Source: Apiosordaria backusii
Taxonomy: Eukaryota; Ascomycota; Sordariomycetes; Sordariales; Lasiosphaeriaceae
DNA: 64,000 nt
NCBI GenBank assembly: GCA_030549205.1
Contig: JAUKTV010000022.1
Span: 124,001 to 188,000, forward strand
Direction: 5' to 3'
The notes beneath the pieces were generated by a model that was not told where the DNA came from, ran no database searches, and was given only the letters and a program-made list of their open reading frames with translations. The translations under genes and the position numbers were made by a program. How positions within the stretch are numbered: the first letter of the stretch is position 1; the number at the start of each line of letters is the position of its first letter. Of this stretch, positions 10,230 to 23,100 are shown piece after piece.

Positions 10230-11759
10230 CATTAGCAGATATTAGGATAACGGGCGGCTACAAATAAGGTATCATCGAGATCTCGAGGCTTTGACACTTT
10301 TCTTAAATCTGCGCATTTGTTGGCACAGCTACGTACACTATCAAGCTAAAGGGGGAAACAGTGGTGAGTGAGTGGTGAGTTCACCGCCGCCGGGCACCTT
10401 TGCACATAGCTTCTCCCTAGCGCCCTTGCTCCAAGGGTCCTCGCTGCAGACAGCAGCGAGGGTCCAGCTGGTCCAGAACGCTGAAACCGCCGTTCGTCAT
10501 CAAAGGCAAACAAGAAGCCAAGTTGTTCAAAGGGTTGAACCAAGATAAGCATAACCCACCCAACCCAGCTCTCCACAAGAGCTCCTTTAACACATTTCTA
10601 TTGGCTGACTCTGCCACAGCTCGCAATTAATTGTCAGGTCCCAAAAACACGTATTGTCGTGTCTCGACGCGCCAACTGTCCCTTACACTACATCTTCACA
10701 ATATCAACAAAAATAACCCATATATAGAGTCCAAGGGGTAATGAAAAAAGGGAGAGACATCCCCCCCAATGTAGAGCCACATCTCCAACCACGGAAATAC
10801 CCCGAACTTGGAAGTCTTTCTTTCTCCGGCAGGCGGAAGGAAGATGCTGGTGCTCCACGGCGCGCATACGTCAGTCAGGATAATGCAAACCCCTGACGAT
10901 CAACCAGAGAACTCACTTGTTAAGGTCCGAGCCAAGTTGACCACCAAGCAACATTTGTCCATTCACAGCAAGAATAAAGCCCAAGTCTTGTTGAAACCCA
11001 ATCTACCTTACCTACCTTCTCTCAGCCCAGAATCTTGCCTACGTCTTACACTTACATAGCTTCCTAGCTGAACACACCTCTCAAATGTTGCCTTCCAATC
11101 CCAAGACAACCCCCCCCCCCATAAGTCACCACCAACAACCCAAAACCTCTCGAGCATACAAATAAAGAGATCCACACGTCAAAAAAAGGTAAATAATGAC
11201 AGCAGGTGGACAGGATAATAATAGGTAGGTTTTTGTTTTATAATTGGTATCAACCTTTGAATCAGTCACCGTCCAATCCAATCCAATGCGATCCAATCCA
11301 ATCCAATTCATCCCAGTACACAAACTCCGCTTAAACACCCCCCCCCCCCTCCTTTCCTTCCCATCCTCAAAACACACAGAAGAGAATGCCTTGCTGCTGC
11401 TGCTCTTCCTCTCTAAAAAAACGATGACCTCTTTGCATCGTCAAAGGTGTTCTTCTACCCAATGTATAAGTGGGTATAAGGTCGGTGTCGGTAGGTATTG
11501 TGTCCTCAGGGTCCCCCAGTGGTCCAGCCAAACAATGCAATGTCCTTCTCATCCAAGCTTCTACCAGTCAACAAACAATACAACATCCTTCATCCAAACT
11601 CCTTCACCCAAGCTTGTTGTCATCGGCCCAGCTTGTGATCCATCTGCCATATCCAACCGTCACCACGTCCCATTGTACCACGCCCATTTTCATCTCTCTT
11701 CTTTCTCAATCCCAAACAAAATACCCACTTCCCCTCCTGCCCTCACGACTAGTAACCCC
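10230..11759. other. Intergenic, 3' of phytochrome gene
   Basis: No supportable gene. Contains short homopolymer and (ATCCA)n-like tracts around 11275-11310 and a C run near 11340. A long plus-strand frame at 11244-12035 overlaps the phytochrome 3' exon antisense and is treated as a shadow. Confidence 0.5.
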
Positions 11760-14700
11760 CTACTTCACAGTCGCCTCGTGAGCCGTACCTCCCTGCTCCG
11801 CTCTAGCAGCAAACCACCCACCCCGTTCCCACTCCCCAGGAACATACAACGACCCCTCCCTCACTCCGTCATCCACAATCCCCTTCAGCAGCTCCTCCAA
11901 CCGTTTAAAATCGATCGGCTTCAATATCCACCCATCAAACCCAGCTTCGACATACGTCTCCTTCTCCCTCTCCACCAGGCTTGCCGAAACCGCAATAATC
12001 GGGATTCTGCCATGAGACTGCGCAATGAGCGATAACTCTGGGGGCTGGTTGGTGCTCGACGTTTCAAATGACCTGATCATCTTGGTGCTAGTAAGGCCGT
12101 CCACGATGGGCATCTAGATGTACACAGTTAGTCACAAAACGCGACCAAAGAAAGGGGGGGGGACGACAAAACGTACCTGCATATCCATAAGCACCACATC
12201 ATACCCCTTGGGCTTATCCGCATACATCGTCGCGCAATCCTCCCCATTCAGCGCATGCGACACCTTGTGCCCTGCCTTTTCCAGTCTCTTCCTCAACACC
12301 TTCAGATTGATCGGGTCATCTTCTGCCACTAGAACTTCCAAGCCTGGTGTTGCTGCCCCCGCAGGATCAGCAAGAGAGTTGTGTTTTCGGGGCTCCTCTC
12401 TGACATCGGGGGTGGGTGGTAGTTCAAACAAGATACCCGACATTTGGCTCTGCTGAGGCATCGATGGCTTGTCGTGATACTCATCTGGAATTCGGATCGG
12501 CTTCAAGGGGGTTTTGGTGTCATTGATGAATTGCATCCCTGCTGGTGGGTCATTGGAGGAAGAAGGGTCCGCCAGGGACTGTGGCTGCTGTTTCTGGTTG
12601 ATAGGGGAAGAACCTGCCCGCGCAGGGCCAGACGGTCGCATCCGGGCCGTTGGACTGAGGGAACGTGTCGTGTGTCTGTCTTTGCCGCCTGCTGGTGGTG
12701 GGTTGTAATAAGCACCGCGAGAGCTTCGTCGTTGCACAGCCAAAGTGTCTGGATCTCGCTCACCCCAGGTAATGGGTGTCTGGATGGTGTCAATCAGACG
12801 CTCAGCGTCGCTCATGGCACTCTTGGCACTACCTCTACTGGTCATGCTACGGTGGCTGTTTATGCTCCGCGCGTCGTCGAAGCTCTTCTTTGGGGATATC
12901 GCTTGGGTTGTGCCGTTGGAGCCGACGCTGCCCCGGTTGACGACAATAACCTCCCCGTCGGTAGCTCGAGACGTTGATGGTGCTGCTAACGACCCGGTTC
13001 TGGACGTGTCTGACAAAGAAATCGAGCTCGTCCCGTCCGCCAGAGGTACGGATACAGTATCTTCAGGAAGCTCGAACGGCAGCTGCATGACAAAACGAGA
13101 TCCCTTGCCTAATTCAGACTTGAGCCGGAGTTGGCCATCCATGTTGCGCAAGATACGCGACACCACTGCCAGTCCCAGCCCAAGAGTTCTGTCTTTCTGG
13201 GGCTTGGCTTTCTCGTTGGGGTCCTCCATCGGATCAAACATGTAGTCTGAATCGTCAGAGGACACTTGCTCGAGATCTCTGAACAAGGCATCAAGCTGAG
13301 TATTGCTCATACCCTCGCCAGAGTCTTGTACCACAACCTCGACTCGAACGCGGCGCTCCACTAGCTCGGCCAGGTACAACTCAATCTTGACAAACCCAGC
13401 CGAGGTGTGCTGCACGGCATTTGCTGTGACGTTGGCAACGGCCTGTCGGACGCGCCGCTGGTCGCCATAAACAAATCGTGGAAGCCCGGGGTGCTCGATA
13501 ATCTCATATTCGATACCTTTCCGCTTTGCGTCGCTTCTGAAAGGCTCGGCCCCTTCTCGAATGCACGCTGGCAAGTCGAAAATCTCATCCTTGACGAGCT
13601 CCTGACCCTCTTCAGTTTTGGTGAGATCCAGCAAGTCATTGATAACATAAATCAACGACTTTGACGCCGAGTGAGACCGAGCTAAATTGTCCCTGGTTTC
13701 CTGGTCCAGTGTGCCTTCCAGCGCAATTTCGAGGTAGTTGATGATGGCGTTGAGCGGTGTCCGTACTTCGTGGGCCGAGTTTGCCAACAACAGTCGCGTA
13801 AGCCGGCTATTCTGCAGCGCCGCCTCCTTCTGCCTCCAAACCTCAATGAACTTGCCGTAGACCAGGCACAAAACCGCCGCCGTCTCCACCTGCTCTTCTG
13901 ACCATTCTCGGCTCTTGCCCACCACCGTCTCATGCCACACCTTGAAACTCTTCCTTGGCTGAAGATAGGCCTCTGTCCCTTCTTGAAAGATCTTGTCGTA
14001 CGGATTCCCCGCCCACTTGACTTCCTTAATCTGACCCCTGCGGAAGAAGACGATAAAGTCATTGCCACCGACGCTCAAGGGGACGTACAGCAGACCAGCA
14101 ATCACTGTGAAACCTGGCGGGTAATGTAAATCTGGAAAGTCGACCTTGATATCTTGCGTGGTGAGGACGGAGGTGAATCTCCTGACTCGGAGATACTCCA
14201 ACAGTGCGAGGGCCTCTTGTGAGTGCTCAATCTTTCCCAGAATCTTGGTCTCTTCTCGAATGGAAAGCATTCCAAAATCGGCATCAAAGAGCTTTAGCAA
14301 GTCGTCCGAGGACGCAATAATGTATCCTGAAGGATTGTGTTCAGTGGGCACTGTGTTGATAAGTTTGCGAGCTTGGAGACGAGAGGCGTAGGAGAGGCGT
14401 TCAATATTGCGTGAGACCGTGTCTCCGACCAGACGGCACATCTTTCTGATGGGGAAGGAGACTCTCATGCCCTTGGGGCCGTAAGAGTGGCAGGCAATAA
14501 GTCCCCACAAGTCGCCAAAAGCATTAATTGATATTGACATGGAGGAGCGCACGGCCATGTTGGCAAGATATTTGAGATGGATTGGTGACATTGCCCGAAG
14601 GTAGGCATGGGTCATGTCCAAAGGGACTTCGAGATCCTCTGTCGACCGACACACAATCCTGGCCGTTTCGAGGTCTCGGTCGTAAAGAAGGCGTACTTTG

Positions 14701-16397
14701 TTGAGCTTGTAAAGCTCGCGGGCCTGTTTCGGAATGTCAGAGGCAGGGAAGTGCAGGCCCTTGTAGAGGTCCCTGGTGAGTGCTGGATCGACAAGCTCTG
14801 TGACCACCTTGCCATTAAACATGGAGTCAAACTGGTATATCATGACGCGATGGAAGCCTGTCAGTTCCTTGACAATACCCACTAGAATCTTCAGAAAGAT
14901 CTCGAGGTTCGGAGCGTTGGCAAGTTGCTCCTGCACCTGGCTCATGATGTCAAAAACCTGCATGGCGCCGGCTTCTCCCCTTCTTTTCCGCGCACTCCTC
15001 AAAACACGCAACGGTTTGCTCCGAATCTCGGTAGATTCAGTGAGTTCTTCCAGGGTTGGGTTTGACTGCAAAGTATCCTCTGGCATGTTAGGCGTGTCCT
15101 CGTCGACGGGCCGCAATGGATTCTCAACGTCATTGTCCAGCTCAAACTCGCACACTATGAGATCCGGATGGGCCGGGTTGGTATGAATGGCACACCACAG
15201 TTTGACGGACCGTGCTTGATTTGGTGGCCGAAGAGACAGGCTGAAGACCTCAGGACCATTAGTTTTTGGGTCCGCATCCTCGTCTCTAATAAAGTCAATG
15301 TGGTCCAGCAAATTGTCGGCCTGCTCGTCACTGAAAATGTCGAGAAAATCGTTGAGTCTAAACAGGTCGTGTGGCCGGTATCCAATGATTTTCTGAGAAT
15401 TCTCACTGACATGTCGAACTTGCAATCGACCATCTGCATCTTCGCGCAAACTCAGCAACAGACCGAACCCTTGGACCGCACCGGGTGTGTGTATTGGTTC
15501 GTCCTCGCATCTCTGCAACTTCCCGTCCCGTCCCGTGATTACGGCATGTCCCTCGTCCGTCATGACATGCTTGAAGCGTGTTGTATAAAGCGAATCGGGG
15601 ATCGACGGAGCCGTCGAGGACTTTCGCTCCGATAGGGTTTCCTCGGCCCGGCTCGGCGTTTCGGTTGGAGGGCCGTGTTCCTCGTCGGATGAGTCGGCCA
15701 GAGATAGTGGCATAGTATTGCCGTACCTTTCTGCATCAGCTTGAATACTGGATAGCGATCCCGACATGGTATGCAGGCGGCGCTCGCGTGCACTAGGACC
15801 GGGTGCCGACCAAGAGACAGCGCCTGGGGTCATAGGCAGTGAGCCGCCCGAAGCAGCAACCGTGGACCGGCCACGTACGAATGAAGCACGCTCCGAGTGT
15901 AGCTCCAACTGTTGGCCGTTTCCACCACCTGTAGCTGCCACATTTCCGGGATCAGAGAGCGACGTTTTCCGGCGCGGCTCTAGCTCGCTAGACTTCCTCC
16001 CAATCGCCCCTGGGTCAACGCTGATGACGGACCGTATGGGAAAGACTCGGTCAGTAGGGTCCTGACTGCTGCCATGGCCGAGTTTACGATCTTCAGAAGC
16101 ATTACATGATGACAGCGCAGTGGACATGGCGGTGGGCGACTGTGTCACCTCACTTGGACCGGAGGCGCCTGTATCGGGATGGGTGGTGCTGGTCGTCGAC
16201 GACTCGGTGTAAGCTTCTTCCTTGTCGCTAACCCCGGTTGCGATTCTTTCGAGCGTCGGTTTCCCACTGCTTGGGGTCGCATCCTGATTGGGATCCATGC
16301 CTGTAGAGATGTCGTCGTGAGACTTAGTAGCCTCGTCGTCAGGACCAACACCAACTCCCACGGCTGATGGAGTTATGCTGTCATCCCCCTCAGTCAT
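11760..16397 (-). CDS. phy: Fungal phytochrome hybrid histidine kinase
   Basis: Two exons, 12177-16397 and 11760-12113 (63-nt intron), give 1524 aa from the first ATG at 16397. The frame is open without an ATG to about 16595, so an extra 5' exon is possible. A long Ser/Thr-rich N-terminal region (1-280) precedes the photosensory module. Cys297 in RCEDEPIHTPGAVQGFG is the expected bilin-attachment cysteine of fungal and bacterial phytochromes. PAS, GAF (PASDIP near residue 550) and PHY regions follow. Next come a kinase H-box with phospho-acceptor His876 (SAHEVRTPLNA), ATP-binding D-SGEGM and LGLGLA boxes (to about 1075), a low-complexity linker, and a receiver domain: VAEDDPINL, phospho-acceptor Asp1405 in VLMDMQ, and Lys in WILKPIDF. 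It should be a red/far-red sensor feeding a His-Asp phosphorelay. The intron lies two codons after the phospho-acceptor Asp, so the receiver is complete only when spliced. Confidence 0.94.
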
Positions 16398-17581
16398 CAA
16401 GACACGGCTTGAGAATTCCCTGCTAAAGTTGCTAATTCTTCCCACTTTGTGGCCTCTCTGGGCGAGGTCGGAGTGCTTTTCGGGTTTTGCGCAGGGTGAC
16501 AGTTCTGATTGAGCGGAATATGTGATTCGACCTCGAAGGTAGTCGCCAACAGTTCTCAAAGAGCCAGTTTCGAGGGACCTACGAGGCGCTTCTGTTTCTG
16601 CAGCTCACAACACGTAATAGCAGGAGGGGCGATGGGGAATGGGATTGTGAGAAATGGATGTCAGAACCTGATCACAGAATGGGCAGGTGAGCGGGAGATG
16701 GGTCGCACGCCAGCTCAGGGTGGTGCGGTGATCTTTGGCCCCTGGTCTTGCAGATCGTTGGGCAGGCGGCGGGGCAAAAGAGCGTACGCAAGGTATAGGT
16801 TTCTGTTCGTTCCAAGGCTGCAGCAAATGTCGGATGCTGATCAGGTCGAGTGTACAGACCTATGAGATAGATAGGAATAGAATAGAGAGAAAAGACTATC
16901 TAGGGCAACCGATAGGCATTGGTGGTTGGTCGCTGTTAATCGCCAGGTTCATTGCCGCGAGGCGATTCACGTGTCGATGCAGTGCAAAGACCAATGCAGA
17001 CTGTCGAGTGTCGGCCTTATTCCGCAGAAACAAGTGTATGTAGAGGGGCGCTGCCGGGGAAACCGCTCCCGCTCTTTTGCGTCCCAGAGAACCGGATGTG
17101 GGATAAGTGTGTTTGAGAGGGAGACGCGAGTTGAGTAGGGTGGCAAGCGCAGGCGCGCGCAGTCCTCAGGATCCAAGTGGCGGGGATTATTCCGACGACT
17201 TCTTTGGCTGTCTGTTCGTAGATGTACGCAGTACAGTAAAGTACCCGCCAAGAAGTTCAAAGAGCCTAGCTGGCGACTCTATCTGACCGCCCGTGGTTCT
17301 GCATTGGCACTCTCGTGCGGTTAAAACAACCTGGTTCTGCATCCTATCATACTGCGGTAAGGTTTCGCGGAGAAGCTGGAGATACTGAAGTATTAGAGTA
17401 CGTACTCGAGTACCTGCCGAGACACCCAAGCAGCAGATCTCACTCTCCCCTCACCACTTGAGTGGCAGTGAGTGGTTCAGAAAGGCTCCCGCTGTCCCAA
17501 TTCAAGTTTCCAGAAACAACCTTGAAGACAACCCGTTTCATCGGCCCCACTGGTAGATCGGCCTCACAGGCGGTCTATGTA
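16398..17581. other. Phytochrome upstream region, bordering transposon block
   Basis: Presumed promoter and leader of the phytochrome gene, ending at the TA where the transposon block begins. It contains several GTAC-centred palindromes (for example near 17399-17413). No other gene is supported. Confidence 0.55.
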
Positions 17582-17608
17582 CAATCCCCCCCGGAATTGA
17601 TTAGCCGA
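17582..17608 (+). repeat. Left terminal inverted repeat of Tc1/mariner-type element
   Basis: Inverted match to about 32929-32957, with a two-base indel in the C/G run. Flanked on the outside by TA. Confidence 0.8.
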
Positions 17609-18142
17609 TTTGAGTCTTAGCGCCATGCACCAAACTGCCTACTTATAACCTACACTTTTTAAAATACCAGAATTCTACAATAACTTTACTAATCTACCTA
17701 AAATACCTTGCCTACCTAAAATAAAGCATAAAGAGTACGATAAGCTGACTATTTACATTATTTAGACCCTTTCTTACCTTAGTTATTTATCGTTAGCGAT
17801 TAGGGTTTAAATTAATATACTGAAGTTTATAATTACTTATATACTTTAGAGGCTTAAAAAGAATAGAACGGAAGAATAGAAGGCTATAAAGTAAACCGGC
17901 TAATTATTAAAGTTTAATTAGTAAGTTAAGTATTATTTAATCTGGTTTATAGTTATTAATCTATTCTATACATTTGTAAGCCTTTTTATATCTTCTAAGT
18001 TAAAGTACTGGCTTTATTTAAATACTATATGTAAATATTTAGTTAAAAATAAATACTATACCTTCTATCTTTATAAGAAGCTTTTTTTTATTAAAGACTA
18101 TAAAAAAAAGCAGCTAAATTAATATAAAATTATATAGTATTT

Positions 18143-18821
18143 TGTTGAGATAGGTGTCTTACAGGCCTATAGGTATAGACCTGTGCAGGGAACGGTGCAG
18201 AATACTGAAAGCAAAGAGGGCTTTGTCTACAGCATACAACAGTGGCTAGGCACTAAAGGAAGGTAGATTATAGAGACAATACCCTGCAATATATAGAAGG
18301 TAAACACTATAATATAGGCTTGTAAGGTACTATAAGATATAGTAAACCAGTATATTAAATTGACTTATTAGCTAGGAAAATATTACAGTAAATAGTTATA
18401 AAGGATAAGATTTATTATAGGTCTTTAGCCCTATATTGCTTTCCAAACCTTTCTCCATTTTAAGGCCTAAATGCCTATTAAGTCCGCTAACTACAGGGCC
18501 TAAATGCCTATTAAGTCTACTAACTATAGGGCCTAAATGCCTATTAAGTCTGCTAACTATAGACTTAACTGGCCGGCTAAGTCTAATTATTAAGTATACT
18601 AGCTAGAAGCTATTTATAAGGTATAAGGCGCTAACGTTTTACCGTTATAATATACTAACCATTTAGGGCTTTAGGCTACTTTAATAGTCCGAAGACCCCT
18701 ACAATTGCTATAGTAAAGTGTTAATAAGTACTATAATTCTAAGCTATTAATTATTATTAGCCCTATAGATTATAGGCTAAAATATACTGTAAAGTCTATA
18801 ACTAAGTGCTATATTTCAATA
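18143..18821 (-). repeat. Left LTR (3' LTR) of outer copia element
   Basis: 679 bp, beginning TGTTGAGATAGG and ending TTTCAATA (CA changed to TA). It aligns end to end with 31469-32147; in the stretches compared, differences are transitions only. Confidence 0.9.
18464..18562 (+). repeat. 33-bp tandem repeat within outer LTR, about 3 copies
   Basis: Units starting GGCCTAAATGCCTATTAAGT recur at 18464, 18497 and 18530. The same array occurs in the other LTR around 31790-31890, so it was part of the LTR before insertion. Confidence 0.85.
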
Positions 18822-18831
18822 CCTCCTCTAT
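18822..18831 (-). other. Polypurine tract of outer copia element
   Basis: On the minus strand ATAGAGGAGG immediately precedes the 3' LTR, as expected for plus-strand DNA priming. Confidence 0.65.
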
Positions 18832-19317
18832 AACTGCAATATATAGCACTGATTAAAAAGGCTTAAAAAGGTTTAATAATAAAACAAAGGTATTAAATAG
18901 CACTATAGATAAAGCTTTAGTAAGGCCATTAGTAAGCATTTCCTCTATAGGGAGGTAGGTTATAATAATAACTTTAGTAAATATAGCTTCTTTAACCTCC
19001 TAAAATCAAATTAAAGTATATTTAGTTCAGCAATTATACTTATCGCTATAAGCAGTAATAATAGAGCCTTCGTTATTATATAATAAAAGGGTAAGGCCTA
19101 TAATAGGCCTGGAAATTTCCTAAAAGAGACCCTTAAGCTATATAGCTTCCTTAAGGCCTTTAATAAGCCCAGTATATTCGGCCTTTAAAGTGCTAAAGGA
19201 TATAGTAAACGCTTTTTTAAATTTCCAGCTAATAGGTCCTTTAGTTAAGGTAAACAGCTAACCGTAAGTAGATTTAGTACTTTCTTTATACCTAGCCCAA
19301 TTACTATTAGTAAAACC

Positions 19318-20152
19318 TGTTAAACTAGGTCCCTGTGAGGCCTAAGTTTACAGTGGGTGGCTGCTATTATACTACGTGGTAGAAGCTTAAGTTGGAAAGT
19401 CTACCCGTTAGCTATCTGGCACTTGCCCGGCACCTTACTTTACTGCAGGGCTATTTAAAGGCCTGCATCCTGCTAACCAGTGGGCCAAACTGCCTGTAAT
19501 TTTATATTCAGGCTACTAAGGCCTACTACTGTGGGCAGTATAAGTGGCCTGACCCTAACCCTACGTTGACCTGCACTTTAGATTAGGAGTGCTCGGTTTC
19601 GCGGCCTCTTTTGTATAGCCGTGAGTTGATTTTTAGAGAGCTGTGAACTATACTAACTTAGCTGCCTATAAGACCTGTAGCTAACTATTAGGCTGGCTAA
19701 ATTGGCTAAGAATTAGTAAGCCTATAGTTAAGTAAGTATATTATTATTATACTAAATTATAGGCCTATAGGCCCTGTAAGTCGGAAGCTATAGAGGGCTT
19801 GGTAAGTGGTTTATAGGGCTTAGTAAACCTCGGGGTTAACTAAGCTGTACTCTGGCCTATCTGCCTGCTGGAGTATGCAAGGCACCGTACGTTAGTCGGT
19901 AGGTATATAGTAGAGGCTAAGTACAAACCCTACTATAGAGATTATTACAGTAGATTTATAGAAGGCTAGTACTATAATACAATTATTTACCTACTATATT
20001 TCTATTCTACAGTACCTATAGGGTACTGTATTTTAGTACCCCAGTACTAAACTATAGGTATTATACATAAGACTTCTACTGCACTGTAAGCTAGTATATA
20101 AGCATTAATTACAGGGCCCTTAAGCCTGTAATTAGCTATATCTATTCTAATA
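19318..20152 (+). repeat. 5' LTR of inner copia element
   Basis: 835 bp, starting TGTTAAACTAGG and ending ATTCTAATA. Aligns full length to 26092-26926; the segments compared differ by C/T and G/A transitions only. Confidence 0.93.
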
Positions 20153-20169
20153 GGTTATAAGCCTGGAAG
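20153..20169 (+). other. Primer-binding site of inner copia element
   Basis: GGTTATAAGCCTGGAAG directly follows the 5' LTR. Its first 12 bases equal those of the outer element's site, fitting the same initiator tRNA-Met-type primer. Confidence 0.65.
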
Positions 20170-23100
20170 ATACTTAACTAAGTTATAGGCTTATAAGCTT
20201 AAGCTTAAAGCCTTCTATAAATAACGGCTTAAGCTACTGTAGATTGTACTATAAGTAGGCTATAAAATCACTGATTTTAAAGCCTACCTATTAAGGTAAG
20301 GTTTTAAAGTAAATACTAGGCTTGCCTTACCTTATTAGGTTTTTTAAAGGCCTATAAGGTTTAAATTTATGCTTACTATTAAATTTATTATACTGTAAGG
20401 TACGTAAAAATTAGGCCTAATAAGGTACTAAAGGCCTGTAAGCTATAAGCTTATAAAAGTTAGAAATAGCCTTTTACTTTAACTATAGCTAGGTAGGTAG
20501 TTCTGTAAATCCTAAAGGCAGGTAAAAAAGTAAGAAGGTAAAGCAACCTTCTTAGCTACTACTACTATTAGTAGTTACAGTAATTTACTATATAAAATAG
20601 AGCCTATTCTTTAAGGCTCTTAAGTACTATAGACTTAGCCTTTTTACTATATAAAGTAAACTATAGTTAAAGCCTTAATTAAAAACGATACTAGGCTAAG
20701 GTCTTAAAGCCCTATAGAATGCTTTAGTAGTAAGTATACCAAGCCTCTTATAGATTTAAAAATATAAAATATAGAGCCTAGGTAGGGGTCTTCTAAGGAG
20801 GAAGAATCAGTAGATTCTTACTGTATATAGGCCTTTACTATTTAATTAAGGAAGTAAGAGGCTTAAATTCAACAGTTATAAAGTGCTATAACCGAAGTAG
20901 TAGAGTAAATTAAGCTTCTAATAGTAGCTTAGAGTGCTTTAAATAGGCTTAAGGCTACTGTAATCACTCCTTTAATAGTAGTTAAAGCTATATATTAAGA
21001 AGCTATAGCAGCTTACTAGTTAAGACTTAAGGCTAATAGTGGTTTTATTAAGGTCCTTTATATTACTATTACTACTGAGATAACTAAAAAGGTTTACGAA
21101 TTCTTTACTAACTAAAGGCTTATAGGCCTTGAGAATTTTGATCTATAGAAATAGGGCTTAAATATTATACTGTATACTATCGATATAGTTACTTTTATAG
21201 AAGACCCTACTATAGTAGCTTATTAGAGTAATGCTAAATAGGCCTTACTGTTAATGTTACTTCGAAATAGTATAGCCTTAGGCCTTTAGGCTTCTATTTT
21301 ATAGTAAATAAGCCCTATTAAAGCCTATAAACTGCTTATTTAAAGGTATTTCTATAGCGTTAAATTATAGTAAAGGAACCTTTATAAAGAATACTACTTT
21401 CTAAACTTCTACTAATTTATAGGCTTTTTAATAGACTTTAATGCTAAGTTCTTTAATACAGTTAGCTAGCTTATACTAGCCGGTATCGATCTTTAGGCTA
21501 TAGATTAAGTAAATTAATACCTATAAGCTATAGAAAAGAGCTTTCTATAATAGGCTAAAAGGTAATAAAGTGCTATATAGATTGTTAGAATACTAGGCTA
21601 AAATATAGGTACTATTGACTTAAACTTTTTAATAGCAGATCTACTGAAAGAATAGTGTATTTTAGCCTTTATTGCCGCTAAAGATATAGCCTATAAAAAT
21701 AAAAAAGGCCTTTATAAAGGCACTAAAAAGAAGGTCTTTTTAAGTAAGAAGCTTAAAAGTAATAGTAATAGTAGCCTTAATAGCCTAAATAGCTTTCCTT
21801 AAAAGAAAAAGAAAAAAGGCTTTAAAAGGCCTAAAGGCCTTAAAAAAAGGCCTAAGGCTAAAGATTTATTTGTCTATATAGTAAGCTTTTATAATTTAGC
21901 TTTAAGGGTTTTTAAAGACTTTAATAGTAACGATAGTAACGAAGGCACTTATATAATGCCTATAGGATCTATTAAAGGCATTAAAAATATTAAAGGTAAA
22001 GCTTTAATAATACTTTCTTTAAAGAATACCCTTCTATATAATACTAGGTTTATTAACTATATTATTAATAGTTAAAAATAGTTTACTAACTATAAGCTTA
22101 ATAATAGCTTATTAAGGATAATTTATATAAGAGGGGGTCCTTTAATACTTAAAGGCTTTAGAACTGCTGTATTTACAGTACTTTTATAGAAAGAACCCTT
22201 TAAATATACTAAGCTTAAGCTTAAAAATGCTTTATATATTCTTTAATTTAATATTAATCTTTTTAATAGTATACTATATTATAAGGTTAGTGGTTAAGTT
22301 AAAAAGAAAGTACTATATAGGCCTAATAAGGCCCCGATAGCGGTATTTGATTTTAAAGCTTTAGGCTTTTTTTTAAAATTATAGAAGGTAGAGAGGTCTA
22401 TTATTTACTATAACATAAGTTTTAACGTTATTAGTCAGAAGCGAAAATTAATAGTAGAGCTTCTTAATAGGCCTTTATCTTAAAAGGATAGCTATTTAAA
22501 GGTCGATTTAAACCCTTAAAGGCTTAGTAATAGGCCTATAGAGTTAAATAGCAATAGTGCTATTAACTTTAATTTAAACGTTTAAAAGGTAAAGCTCTAT
22601 AGGCTTAAAGGGTTTAAGTTTGACTATAAGGAAGGCTATAGTTAAGATAGATCTAAAGGAATAAAGCTCTATTAGCCTATAGAAGGCTTTAATGGTTTAA
22701 ATAACCCTGGCTTTAGAAGATCTGGTTAAGGTAGACTTACTAAAAAGCTCTATTAGCCTATAAAAGGCCCTAATAGCTTAAGTAACCTCAGCTTATTTAA
22801 TTAGGAAGAGGTTTAAGGGGACTATATACTTAAGGAGGCTATTAAAAATATCCTTAATACTACTATAGACTACTATAGTAAATTACTTTAGATAGTATTA
22901 AAATGGTATGTTAGGTTAGGTTATATAGGCCTAACCTTACTAAAAAAGACCAGTAAAATTACTATTAAGCTTTTAAACCTAAATTAAATAAAAGAAGTAG
23001 ATTTTTAATACTTGGCCTATAATAAAGCTAAGGTAATAAGAAAGCTTCAATTTTTTACTATTCCGGACCTTTTTAAAGTCTTAGGTTCTATTAAAGACAA

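Noticed and set aside
16605..16826. Possible extra 5' exon of the phytochrome gene
   Set aside because: The phytochrome frame is open without an ATG to about 16595 and a CTGCAG acceptor exists, but no donor exon with an in-phase ATG was convincing.
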